Below are positions 26,510 through 35,633 of a stretch of DNA of 64,000 bases, piece after piece. Under the pieces are notes generated by a model, which was not told where the DNA came from, did no database searches, and was given only the letters and a program-made list of their open reading frames with translations. Numbering within the stretch: the stretch's first letter is position 1; the number at the start of each line of letters is the position of its first letter. The translations under genes and the position numbers were made by a program. Source of the DNA: Phycisphaerales bacterium (lineage in GTDB: Bacteria; Planctomycetota; Phycisphaerae; Phycisphaerales; UBA1924); the NCBI GenBank assembly GCA_016699835.1, contig CP064987.1, positions 3,100,001 to 3,164,000 on the forward strand, read 5' to 3'.

Positions 26510-26534
26510 GTGGGGCAGGCGGCCCGCCTGCCTC
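26510..26534. repeat. GTGGCACAGGCG-type palindromic repeat, copy 2
   Basis: Variant copy reading GTGGGGCAGGCGGCCCGCCTGCC. Both arms changed together compared with copy 1 (CACAGGC/GCCTGTG to GGCAGGC/GCCTGCC), which keeps the hairpin. Confidence 0.7.
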
Positions 26535-26554
26535 TATTTTCTACTCTTTGACTC

Positions 26555-26580
26555 GTGGCACAGGCGTCTCGCTCGTGCAC
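26555..26580. repeat. GTGGCACAGGCG-type palindromic repeat, copy 3 (decayed)
   Basis: This copy keeps the left half (GTGGCACAGGCGTCTCGC), but its right arm has diverged so the stem is broken. It completes a cluster of three copies with a spacing of 45 bases. Confidence 0.6.
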
Positions 26581-26612
26581 TCCAAACTTCCTCACCTGGC
26601 ACTATCTCAAAC

Positions 26613-29600
26613 TCAATACCGAATCTCAACTCGCACGCTGTTTCCCGACGGGATCGAGCCAATCACGATCGGCCGAGTCGCGTCCCTCTCCTCACCATCC
26701 ACAAGTACAGATCTCGGCGGCGAGGGGTGGGGGAGTGCGAGTTCCAGGCCGCCCGGCGGCGACACGCCATTCTTCGAGAACACCGTCACGACCGCACGAT
26801 CGCCTGTCGCGTCGGCGTAGTTCGCGGAGAGCACGCCAAAGTGTGTCGAGAGTTCGGTGAAACCGACGCCATCCTCGTTGCTCGCCCACTCGTGGGGCAC
26901 ACCCGCGAACAACACGAGCGATCCATCTGCCCTCGACTCGTTCTTCTCGTACACGAACATCGAGCGGAATGAGTTCAGGTAGTCCGACCCGCACCACGTG
27001 TGGGGCATGTCGCCGATGAACCTGGGCGTGTCGGCGTCGCGAAAGACGACCTCGGCCCAGTGGCGGAACCCCGGCGGGCGCTGGTGCCCCATGTACCAGC
27101 CCAGCACGCGGTTCGCCCGCACACGCTCGCCAAGTCGGACAAGGCTCCCGACATGACGGAGTTCGTAAGGCGTGTAGGCGTCCCACGTACTCGACGCCTC
27201 ACGTTCCGTGAAGTTGTCCCAGTAGCGGTCGAACGTCCGCAGGTACGAGGGCCGGAGTGTCTCGTTCACGGCGTCGCACGGCCAGACCGCGATTGTCGTC
27301 GAGGTCGAGTCGAAATCGCCGAGTTCCACGCAACCGGGCACGTAGTCGATGCCATGCGCGGCTTGCACGAGTTGGATGGACGCCGTGAGATCCTTCTCGA
27401 AATCGTCGGCGAACGTATTCCACGCGCCGGCGGTTTCCTTCTCACCCACAAGATCGGCGATCCGTGCGGCATCACGCAGCCCGCGCAGCGTGAAGAAGTC
27501 GTCCCAGTAACTGTGCATCGGCTTTGACGAGTACCCCTCGTGCGAGATCGACTCGGGCACCAGCCCGCGGAACGCGCGCACGGGCACGGCAGGTTTGCCG
27601 GGCTCCTGCCTCGTCGCGTCGGACTCGAACTCGGGCGTGAGCCGGGTCGCGCGGATCGACTCGATATGCCCCACGACCTTTCGAACCTTGGGGAACATCC
27701 GCTCCAGAAATGCCTTGTCGCGGGTGTACTGGTAGTCATCGAGGATCGCGAAGATGAACTCACCATGCGAGTCGTTCTCGGTCACCGGCTCAGGCCCGCG
27801 ACGATCGACGACGCAGGGCACCTTGCCGGATTCGAAGAGGTGATCCGCGTACCACTCGAGAAACTCGCGCGTCTCGTTGTGGAAGCCGAACGCGTGCAGC
27901 GCCGCCGACGTGAGGCACCCGTCGCGAATCCACGATCGCTCGTAACTCCGTGATCCCGGCTGGATCGCCGGCCCGTCGCGGTTGATGAGGATGAAGGCGA
28001 GTTGGGAGTACGCCGTGTCCACCAGTGGCTGCGCAGATTCGGGGACGATGAACTTCACCTGCTCGATGCGATCTTTCCAGGCCGCGGACATTTCGTTGCG
28101 TGCCGCGATGTACTCGTTCGCGGTGATCGCACGCGACTCTCCGCCGGCAACCATGGGCACAGTGATATACACCTCGAACGCGCCAACCCGGCTGGTCCTG
28201 CGGCGCCACATCGCCGCCAGTGATGCCGCTCCGAGTTGGTCATGAGTGCTTGTCGACGAGTGTTCGACCGATGTCGGCGGCTCCACCCCGACTTCGCCCG
28301 AGGCCAAGGCACGCATCACGACTTGATCCGGCGGTGGTGAGACGCGGAATGCCCAGCCTTGGTGCGAGTCCTCGACGTTCACTCTGAATTCGTCATCGCC
28401 CTCGCGCTCTATCGACGACACCTTCGCGGCCCCGCCTGGGTTATTGAGAAACTGCCACGGCGGATTCACCTGGAACGGCCGGAGCGCGAGCGCCGGTGTC
28501 ACGACCGCATGGTCACGGGCGGCCATCTCGAACTCGTACCGCGCCATGAGCACGGGCGTCGTCGCGTGGGGAGTGACAAACGCTTCGATATGGATCGTGT
28601 CGCCCTCATCGCTCGCGAGCGTCACGCTGGCGATCGGCAGATGACCCTCGGCCAACGTCGCGGCCTGAGGATGGAACGCGACCATGTGAGCACGCTTGCC
28701 CTCGTCGGGGCCTTCCTCCACGAACAGCACCGGCTGCAGCGACGGACCCAACTTGAACGCCTCGATCCGACCATCCGTCGCGATGAGCGCCTCGTTCTCA
28801 TGCTCGGGCGCGCCGAGCACGGTCCAGTACGTCTGAACTCCACTGCACGCCGCAGGGAGTGTGCCCGCGGGCACGTCACGGGCGACACTCGCCCAGAAGG
28901 CGTTCATGGAGACGCCATAGTCCGGTTCGCGCACGCGGATCGCCCGGATCGAAGGCCGTGTTTCACCCAGTTCCATCACGAGCCGCACACCCTCGGCCTC
29001 GCCATCCTGCATAGGAGTGCGCGTCGTGGAGTTCGCGAGCAGATCCGCGTACGTGCCCACAATCTCCCATCTGGCGTTCTCACCAACTCCAACGCTCGAT
29101 GTCTCGACGCGGACCGACTTTGGAGGGGTTTCCCACTCGATCTCCACCCCGCCGAACTCGCGCGTGCCACCGAAGTCGATCGTGACGATGGGCGATCGAT
29201 CCTGTGGTGCAGGCTGCCAGGCCTCGAACGGTCCCTGCCCGGCATGCTTGACATTGAGCACACGCTGCACGAGCGACACCATCCGGTGGGTGCTCGATGC
29301 TGTCGCGCGCATCGCCGGCGGGTTCGGATTCGTCGGCGGCAACTCGCGAAAGGTCACATCATCCAGCCACACCGATCCCCGGCCGCCCTCGGCCGAGGCA
29401 ATCGCGAACTGGATTCTGGAAACGTTTTCAGGTCGCAGCGTGTGATTCGGCCCCCACGCGAACTCAAAGCGCCTCGCCTTGTAGCGCAGCGTCGTCCACT
29501 CGCGCGGGAACTCGAACCGGCGCTTGTTCACCCACCAGACGCTCTCGCTCTCGGGTGTGCCGTGCTCGCCCGGCTCGATGTCGAGGAGTTTGAACTCCAG

Positions 29601-29924
29601 GTTGTTTGCCGGTGCATCTCCGCGGAGGCGGGCTGTGAACTCGAAGTTCTCCGGAAGGGCGCGCGCAAAGTCGCGCTGCACGATGCAGTATCCACCCCCG
29701 GTGACAAAGTTGAAGTCGAGGCGCAGGCACCGCCCGCTCGGCGCGTCGTCGGCGTGGACCTTCAACTCGACGCCCTCGGCCGTGATCACCTTCCACGTCG
29801 CGGGGTCGTCGCAGGAGTCCACAACAATGGGCTCGCCCGCGCGCGCGACGCCGGCGAGGACGACCGACATCGTCACTGCCGCGGTCATGGCCCGCCATAC
29901 CACCGAGACCTTCGGAATTCGCAT
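26613..29924 (-). CDS. Large secreted glycosidase-like protein with (alpha/alpha)6-type domain
   Basis: The 1103-residue product has a signal peptide (MTAAVTMSVVLAGVARAG). A carbohydrate-binding-like beta domain (about 35-200) ends in SVWLDDVTFREL. A discoidin-like segment follows (SPIVTIDFGGTREFGGVEIEWE). A helical C-terminal half contains SYERSWIRDGCLTSAALHAFGFHNETREFLEWYADH, EFIFAILDDYQYTRDKAFL and PMHSYWDDFFTLRGLRDAARIADLVGE. This W-I-R-D-G and paired-helix pattern is typical of (alpha/alpha)6 glycosidases such as GH15, GH63 or debranching relatives, but I cannot assign a family. ATG 29924 follows GGAGG. It probably releases sugars used by the GH1 enzyme downstream (inference). Confidence 0.75.
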   Translation of the reverse strand: MRIPKVSVVWRAMTAAVTMSVVLAGVARAGEPIVVDSCDDPATWKVITAEGVELKVHADDAPSGRCLRLDFNFVTGGGYCIVQRDFARALPENFEFTARLRGDAPANNLEFKLLDIEPGEHGTPESESVWWVNKRRFEFPREWTTLRYKARRFEFAWGPNHTLRPENVSRIQFAIASAEGGRGSVWLDDVTFRELPPTNPNPPAMRATASSTHRMVSLVQRVLNVKHAGQGPFEAWQPAPQDRSPIVTIDFGGTREFGGVEIEWETPPKSVRVETSSVGVGENARWEIVGTYADLLANSTTRTPMQDGEAEGVRLVMELGETRPSIRAIRVREPDYGVSMNAFWASVARDVPAGTLPAACSGVQTYWTVLGAPEHENEALIATDGRIEAFKLGPSLQPVLFVEEGPDEGKRAHMVAFHPQAATLAEGHLPIASVTLASDEGDTIHIEAFVTPHATTPVLMARYEFEMAARDHAVVTPALALRPFQVNPPWQFLNNPGGAAKVSSIEREGDDEFRVNVEDSHQGWAFRVSPPPDQVVMRALASGEVGVEPPTSVEHSSTSTHDQLGAASLAAMWRRRTSRVGAFEVYITVPMVAGGESRAITANEYIAARNEMSAAWKDRIEQVKFIVPESAQPLVDTAYSQLAFILINRDGPAIQPGSRSYERSWIRDGCLTSAALHAFGFHNETREFLEWYADHLFESGKVPCVVDRRGPEPVTENDSHGEFIFAILDDYQYTRDKAFLERMFPKVRKVVGHIESIRATRLTPEFESDATRQEPGKPAVPVRAFRGLVPESISHEGYSSKPMHSYWDDFFTLRGLRDAARIADLVGEKETAGAWNTFADDFEKDLTASIQLVQAAHGIDYVPGCVELGDFDSTSTTIAVWPCDAVNETLRPSYLRTFDRYWDNFTEREASSTWDAYTPYELRHVGSLVRLGERVRANRVLGWYMGHQRPPGFRHWAEVVFRDADTPRFIGDMPHTWCGSDYLNSFRSMFVYEKNESRADGSLVLFAGVPHEWASNEDGVGFTELSTHFGVLSANYADATGDRAVVTVFSKNGVSPPGGLELALPHPSPPRSVLVDGEERDATRPIVIGSIPSGNSVRVEIRY

Positions 29925-30043
29925 GGTCCACGCCTCCGCCTTGGCGACCCTCGCGGCTCACGCCGGGCAAGATTGCCGCTAACGGTTGAGGTTAGGAGCC
30001 ACCCTCGTCTCCTGCCGACGCTCTCCAGGCGGTACCATCGGGG

Positions 30044-31498
30044 ATGCCAAACCCGTCGGCGCTCCCGCACTCTCTCAATGTCCTCCTGATCGGTGGCGGC
30101 GGGCGCGAGCACGCGCTCGCCCGCAAACTGGTCCAGTCGCCACGCCTCGGCACGCTCTGGATCACCCATCCCGACAACCCGGGCCTGCGCGAACTCGGCA
30201 AGCCCGTCGATGTTCCCGTGAGCATCCGCGAGATCTATCGCCTCGAGCAGTTCTGTACGCGTGAACGCATCCATGTCGCCATCATCGGCCCAGAGGATCC
30301 GCTCGCGGAAGGATTCGCCGACAAACTCCGCGGCGTCGGCGTGCTCGTCTTCGGTCCCGGCGCCGAGGGCGCCCGCCTCGAGGCCGACAAGGCGTGGGCC
30401 AAGCAACTCATGCGCGGGGCCTCCATTCCCACGGCCGAGGGACGCTCCTTCACCGATCCCGAGGGGGCGAGGCGGTTTTTCGAGTCACGCATCCAGGCCG
30501 ACGACGACACGCTCGCCGCGCTCTGGTCCAAGGCCGATCAGTATCGAGATCCCGCCGAGCGTCGCGCGTTCATCAACCAGCAGATCGAGCGGGAGAGCGC
30601 GATCCGCAAGGCGTACCAACTCGCCCGCCCGGACCTCCCCGTCATCAAGGCCGCGGGCCTCGCCAAGGGCAAGGGCGTCATCGTGCCCGGCACTCTTCTT
30701 GAGGGTCTCCGCGCGATCGAGGACATTGGCGTGCGCAAGGTCTTCGGCGAGGCCGGGCGACAGATCGTCGTCGAGGAGCGACTCGCCGGTGTCGAGGTCT
30801 CCGTCCTTGCGATCACCGATGGGCGCACCATCCTCGTGTTGCCTCCCTGCCAGGACCACAAACGCCTCGGCGACAACGACACAGGCCCCAACACCGGCGG
30901 CATGGGCGCCTTCTGCCCCTCACCGCTCATCGATGACGGACTTATGTCGCGCATCGAGGGCGAGATCCTCGTGCCAAGCGTCGATGCCCTCCGGCGCGAA
31001 GGAATCGACTATCGCGGCGTGCTCTACGCCGGCATCATGCTCACGCCCGCTGGACCCAAGGTCCTCGAGTTCAACTGCCGCTTCGGCGATCCCGAGTGCC
31101 AGCCGCTCATGGCCCGACTCACGAGCGACCTTCTCGAACTCGTCGTCGCGACATGCGAGGGAAGGCTCGACGAGTGCGAGGTCACGTGGAACGCCGCGAG
31201 CGCCTGCTGCGTGGTCCTCGCGAGCAGCGGCTATCCCGAGAAGCCCCGGCTCAATATCCCCATCCACAACATCGACAAGGCCGAGGCCCTCCCGGGCGTC
31301 GCTGTCGATCACGCCGGGACCAGACTCAACGAGCGCGGCGAGGTCGTGACCGCCGGCGGTCGAGTCCTTGGCGTGACGGGCCTGGGCCCAACGCTCGAGG
31401 CGGCCCGCGCCAAGGCGTATGCCGCCTGCGACCTCATCGAGTTCGAGGGGAAAGTGATGCGTCGCGACATCGGCGCGCCCTCACGCGTCACGCGGTAA
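30044..31498 (+). CDS. purD: Phosphoribosylamine--glycine ligase (GAR synthetase), long form
   Basis: PurD makes glycinamide ribonucleotide from phosphoribosylamine, glycine and ATP in purine synthesis. The 484-residue product has the N-domain start NVLLIGGGGREHALARKL, then VAIIGPEDPLAEGFAD, an ATP-grasp domain with KAAGLAKGKGVIV, and the diagnostic PCQDHKRLGDNDTGPNTGGMGAFCP and EFNCRFGDPECQPLM. It is about 50 residues longer than E. coli PurD. The extra sequence lies between FTDPEGARRFFES and IKAAGLAKGKG, a charged helical insert containing QYRDPAERRAFINQQIERES. ATG 30044 is used. No other pur genes are adjacent. Confidence 0.94.
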   Translation: MPNPSALPHSLNVLLIGGGGREHALARKLVQSPRLGTLWITHPDNPGLRELGKPVDVPVSIREIYRLEQFCTRERIHVAIIGPEDPLAEGFADKLRGVGVLVFGPGAEGARLEADKAWAKQLMRGASIPTAEGRSFTDPEGARRFFESRIQADDDTLAALWSKADQYRDPAERRAFINQQIERESAIRKAYQLARPDLPVIKAAGLAKGKGVIVPGTLLEGLRAIEDIGVRKVFGEAGRQIVVEERLAGVEVSVLAITDGRTILVLPPCQDHKRLGDNDTGPNTGGMGAFCPSPLIDDGLMSRIEGEILVPSVDALRREGIDYRGVLYAGIMLTPAGPKVLEFNCRFGDPECQPLMARLTSDLLELVVATCEGRLDECEVTWNAASACCVVLASSGYPEKPRLNIPIHNIDKAEALPGVAVDHAGTRLNERGEVVTAGGRVLGVTGLGPTLEAARAKAYAACDLIEFEGKVMRRDIGAPSRVTR

Positions 31499-31534
31499 GC
31501 CTTCCGACTCGCCGGGCAATCTGGTCGGGACGCT

Positions 31535-32005
31535 TTAGTCCTTCTTCTTGGGCTTGGGAAGCGACTTGGCCCCCGAGACGCGCGCGCCCAGCATCACGCC
31601 CAACCCCGCGATGCACGAATCGGCGAGCATGAACCAACCGGGCTTCGCGGGCTGGTCCACCGTGTCGATCACGCCCGTCTTCTCCGCGATCATCGTCGTC
31701 GAGGCGTGCGCCTGCGAGACCATCGGCGGGAGATACCGCTCACCCAGGCTCAGCACGACAACGAGCGCCGCGAGCGCGATCGCCGCCTTCGGCTGCTTGG
31801 TGATCGCCGCCACGATGATCCCGCCAATACATGCGGCGATCAGCGAGACGATCATGCTCGCCGCCATCCACGCATTGGACGCGATCCCCGCACCGTCGGC
31901 CTTCATCGACTCGGGCATCACCTGCCCCGCGATAGCCATCGCCACCGCCGCAATCACGCTGATCACAAAGACGCTCACGAGCACGCCCACAAGGTTGCGA
32001 ACCAT
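31535..32005 (-). CDS. Small integral membrane protein, unknown function
   Basis: The 156-residue product has four likely membrane helices: an N-terminal one (NLVGVLVSVFVISVIAAVAMAIAG), one near 45-65 (AASMIVSLIAACIGGIIVAAI), one near 72-85 and a last one (SCIAGLGVMLGARVSG), with a Lys-rich end (KPKKKD). ATG 32005 has GGAGG eight bases upstream. I do not recognise a family. It lies between purD (convergent) and pdhA (same strand, 281 bases upstream). Confidence 0.6.
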   Translation of the reverse strand: MVRNLVGVLVSVFVISVIAAVAMAIAGQVMPESMKADGAGIASNAWMAASMIVSLIAACIGGIIVAAITKQPKAAIALAALVVVLSLGERYLPPMVSQAHASTTMIAEKTGVIDTVDQPAKPGWFMLADSCIAGLGVMLGARVSGAKSLPKPKKKD

Positions 32006-32286
32006 GATCGATTCCTCCCACTCGCGGTCGATCGCGTCTCCCAAGGAGTCGGGAACACGCCGCCGCTTCCCACGGTCATCGACCCCGACATGGCCCCAAT
32101 CCGATGCGAACCCCCAATCACGGGCCGCCGAGTCGCGCACGCTTGCCCTACTCGCTCGGCTCAACGTCCGGAAACGCAGAGAACCACACGCCGCTCACAT
32201 GAGTCCGAGAAGGTCGAACCACGTGAAAGTTGGAGATTCCGCACAGGAATCCCGGCCATGAACGTCCGGGACGAGAGCGCCAAGAC

Positions 32287-33474
32287 TCAGAGCAGCGGGT
32301 TCTTCGAGCCGTGCGTGTACTCGCCCATCGGGCTCATGTTGGGCATCGGGTTCAGCAGCACGTCGGTGTACAACTCGCTCATGTCAGGCACCGGCGAGGC
32401 CTCGGCAAAGTCCACCGCCTTCTTGGCGATCTCCTTGAGTTCCGTCTGCATGTCCATGAACATCGCCTCGGAGAGGACGGGCCGCCCGTCGGATCCCTTG
32501 CGCTCGCTCATCAGGTGGTGCGCCAGGCGATCGATCGAGTCCCGCGATTTGAACTCGTCGACCTCTTCCTTCGTGCGGTACTTCTGCGGGTCCGACATCG
32601 AGTGCCCGAGATAGCGATAGGTCTTGAGATCGACAAAGGCCGGCTTCTGGTTCTCGCGGCACCAGTCGGCGAGCGGCCTGAAGTCGTCGTAGAGGTCCAT
32701 GATGTCGAGCCCGTCGATCGTCGCGCCACGGATGCCATACGCGTCGGCCTTCTTGGTGAGGTCGTGCGCCATGGTCGTTCCGCGGGCGATCGCCGTTCCC
32801 ATCGAGTAGCCGTTGTTCTCGACGATGAAGATGACGGGGATGTCCCAGAGGCCCGCGAGGTTCATCGCTTCGTGGAGCGCGCCCTGGTTGAGCGCGCCGT
32901 CGCCGAGGAACGCGAGCGCGACCTTCTTCTTCGCGGGCCCGCCGTGCACGCCGGTCTTGAGGACCTCGAGTTCATACTTGGCGGCAAAGGCGAGGCCCAG
33001 GCCGACGGGCGTCTGGGCGCCGACGATTCCGTGCCCGCCGAAGAGCCAGTTGGGCTTGTCGAACATGTGCATCGACCCGCCCTTGCCCTTGGCGCAGCCG
33101 GTGATCTTGCCATACATCTCGGCCATGCACGCGCCGGGGTCCATGCCGCGCGCCAGGGCGTGCCCGTGGTCGCGATACGCCGTGATGATCGGGTCGTCGT
33201 GGTTGATCGAGGCGACCGTGCCGACGGCGACGGCCTCCTGCCCCGTGTACAGGTGGCAGAACCCGCCGATCTTTGCGTGTTGGTATGACTGAGCGCAACG
33301 GTTCTCGAACTCGCGGATGAGCAGCATGTCGCGCAGCCATTTCACCAGCGTCGCGGGGGGCAGCAACGACGAGGGGCGACGCTCGGCGTCGGGAATCCGA
33401 CCCGGGTCCTTCAGCGGCACCCCAGCGGAACTGGCTTTGGGATCGGACATGGCGGCTTTGATGCTCTGGGTCAT
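32287..33474 (-). CDS. pdhA: Pyruvate dehydrogenase E1 component subunit alpha
   Basis: The E1 alpha subunit binds thiamine diphosphate and, with E1 beta, decarboxylates pyruvate for acetyl-CoA formation. The 395-residue product has MLLIREFENRCAQSYQHAKIGGFCHLYTGQEAV, the GGSMHMF segment, GHGIVGAQTPVGLGLAFAAKY, and the thiamine-diphosphate motif from GDGALNQGALHEAMNLAGLWDIPVIFIVENN, ending with phosphorylation-loop-like YRYLGHSMSDP. ATG 33474 is my start; 33450 and 33528 are possible and none has a clear ribosome site. No E1 beta, E2 or E3 gene is adjacent, which is unusual for a pdhA. Confidence 0.92.
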   Translation of the reverse strand: MTQSIKAAMSDPKASSAGVPLKDPGRIPDAERRPSSLLPPATLVKWLRDMLLIREFENRCAQSYQHAKIGGFCHLYTGQEAVAVGTVASINHDDPIITAYRDHGHALARGMDPGACMAEMYGKITGCAKGKGGSMHMFDKPNWLFGGHGIVGAQTPVGLGLAFAAKYELEVLKTGVHGGPAKKKVALAFLGDGALNQGALHEAMNLAGLWDIPVIFIVENNGYSMGTAIARGTTMAHDLTKKADAYGIRGATIDGLDIMDLYDDFRPLADWCRENQKPAFVDLKTYRYLGHSMSDPQKYRTKEEVDEFKSRDSIDRLAHHLMSERKGSDGRPVLSEAMFMDMQTELKEIAKKAVDFAEASPVPDMSELYTDVLLNPMPNMSPMGEYTHGSKNPLL

Positions 33475-33653
33475 GGGGCGTCCTGCGCCCGTCGGCCTTC
33501 CTCGTGCAAACGCTTCCAGTATGCACATCGACCGAACGGACGAGAAAGTCTAGGGAAACCCCTAACTCCCGGGCCATGGTGTTAATACAGAACGGGTTCC
33601 GTTAGGGGCATCTGCGCGTCCCCATGCCAGAGTCCGTGATCAGGCTCGTTCGA

Positions 33654-35573
33654 TCACATCTCGCCGTTCGGGGTGTCCGACGGTGCCGCCGCCTTCGATC
33701 GCGTTCTACGGACCGTCACCTCGACACGGACCACTCGCGAGGTCGCCTGAGGATCGGAGTGGACGAAGCCCTCGAGTTTCCGCGCTCGCACTGGGTGCTG
33801 GAGCTTGCGGATCGCCTTGGCCTCGACCTGGCGCACACGCTCGCGCGTGACCTTGAAAATCCGCCCGACTTCCTCGAGCGTGTAGGTGTATCCATCGCCG
33901 ATGCCATAGCGCAACTTGATGATCTCGCGCTCGCGATAGGTCAGCGTCTTCAGCACGGCCTCGATGCGACCGCGGAGCATGTCCTGGGCGGCGACATCGG
34001 CCGGCGTCAACTGCCGATCGTCCTCGATGAGTTCGCCGAAGGAACTGTCCTCGTTCTCGCCCATCGGACGATCGAGGCTGACGGGGTGCCGGCTGATCTT
34101 CAGGACGCGCCGGGTCTCCGTCGCCGAAAGCCCGGCCTTGTCGGCGAGTTCCTCGACCGACGGCTCGTGCCCGAACTCCTGCAGGATCGCCTTCTGGATG
34201 TTCCGCAGTTTCGTCATCGTCTCGATCATGTGGACGGGGATGCGGATCGTCCGCGCGTGGTCGGCGATAGCGCGCGTGATCGCCTGGCGGATCCACCACG
34301 TCGCGTACGTGCTGAACTTGTAGCCGCGCTTGTACTCGTACTTGTCCACCGCGCGCATAAGCCCTGTGTTCCCCTCCTGGATGACGTCGAGGAACGACAG
34401 CCCGCGGTTGCGGTATTTCTTCGCGATCGAGACAACGAGGCGCAAGTTGCCGCCGGACAAGTCTCGCTTGGCCTGCTCGTACTCCCAGAAGACCGTTGCG
34501 ATCTCGCGGATGCGCCGCACGAGGGTCGCGGGATCATCGAGGACGAGCGAGCGCATCCCCGCGAGTTCCTCGCGCAGGACCTCGATATCCTCGGGCTCGT
34601 ACTGCTTCTGGAGGCGGGCGAAGCGCCCCTTGGCGCGGGCTTTGCCCGTGGCGATGCGGATCTCCTGCTCGAGATCGACCATCTTCTTCGCCATCGAGCG
34701 CAGTTTGCGCATGAGCGGGATGATCCGCCCGGTGCGCACGCAGAGTTCCTCGCTCAGGATCGCCATGCGCCCGCGACGCGACGCTATCCGGGCGGCGATC
34801 TGGCTCACGCCCTTCTCATCGCCCGCGGCACGGGAGTTCTCCAGATTCGTCCAGTCGTCGCGATTCGCGGCAAGGAGGAGATCGATCGTCTTCAGGTTCT
34901 CGGGGAGACGCTTGAGAATGCGATCACGCGAGTTTTCTTCGGAGGACGACAGCCGCATCGTTCGATCGAACGGCAGCCGCCCCTCGAGCACCTGGCGCGC
35001 GATGTCCGCCACGCCCGCGATAATGTGGTCGCATTCGAGGCATCGCCGACGGAAGACCATCCGCGTGAACTCGATCTTCTTCGCCAGTCGCACCTCCTCG
35101 TCGCGCGAGAGGAGAGGGATCGAGCCCATCTGCGAGAGGTACATCCGCACGGGATCGTCGAGGCGCGTCCCCGCGACCTCGGTGGCGGCCTCGATCAACT
35201 CGCGGTGCAACGCGGCGGCCTCGGCGTCCTCCTTGCTCTCGGGCTCCGGGCGCGTCGCCGCATGGAGTTTGGCGCGCAGGGCGGCCGACTCGCCCTCGCG
35301 CTCGCCGCCGGCGACGGTCATGGCGCGCTGGCCCTTGGCGTTCGTCGCGTCCCCGGCCATCTCGCGCGACGCCCGGAAGGCCCGAGCGCGATACTCCAGT
35401 TCGTCGACCAGTTCGATGCCCACGTGGTCGAGGACGATGAGCAGGTCGTGGACGCGCGCCGGGTCGACCATCGCGTCGGGCATCGCCGCGTTGAGTTCCT
35501 CGTAACTGATCCAGCCGCGCGAACGCCCGGACTCGATCAGGCCGTAGACCGTTGGATGGAGATTGCCGATCAC
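33654..35573 (-). CDS. rpoD: Primary RNA polymerase sigma factor RpoD (sigma-70)
   Basis: The 639-residue product has a short region 1.1-like start and conserved region 1.2 (DDPVRMYLSQMGSIPLLSRDEEVRLAKKIE). A long non-conserved region follows, then region 2 (LRLVVSIAKKYRNRGLSFLDVIQEGNTGLMRAVDKYEYKRGYKFSTYATWWIRQAI), region 3 (HMIETMTKLRN) and region 4 (LTYREREIIKLRYGIGDGYTYTLEEVGRIFKVTRERVRQVEAKAIRKLQHP). These define the housekeeping sigma factor. GTG 35573 is chosen because GAGGAG lies six bases upstream; earlier GTG codons lack such a site. It directly follows dnaG, as in the classical macromolecular-synthesis operon, but rpsU lies 20 kb away. Confidence 0.95.
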   Translation of the reverse strand: MIGNLHPTVYGLIESGRSRGWISYEELNAAMPDAMVDPARVHDLLIVLDHVGIELVDELEYRARAFRASREMAGDATNAKGQRAMTVAGGEREGESAALRAKLHAATRPEPESKEDAEAAALHRELIEAATEVAGTRLDDPVRMYLSQMGSIPLLSRDEEVRLAKKIEFTRMVFRRRCLECDHIIAGVADIARQVLEGRLPFDRTMRLSSSEENSRDRILKRLPENLKTIDLLLAANRDDWTNLENSRAAGDEKGVSQIAARIASRRGRMAILSEELCVRTGRIIPLMRKLRSMAKKMVDLEQEIRIATGKARAKGRFARLQKQYEPEDIEVLREELAGMRSLVLDDPATLVRRIREIATVFWEYEQAKRDLSGGNLRLVVSIAKKYRNRGLSFLDVIQEGNTGLMRAVDKYEYKRGYKFSTYATWWIRQAITRAIADHARTIRIPVHMIETMTKLRNIQKAILQEFGHEPSVEELADKAGLSATETRRVLKISRHPVSLDRPMGENEDSSFGELIEDDRQLTPADVAAQDMLRGRIEAVLKTLTYREREIIKLRYGIGDGYTYTLEEVGRIFKVTRERVRQVEAKAIRKLQHPVRARKLEGFVHSDPQATSRVVRVEVTVRRTRSKAAAPSDTPNGEM

Positions 35574-35633
35574 GTTCCACTCCTCTTCCACTGGCACGCA
35601 CACACCACACCGACCCACACATCGCAAACACAC

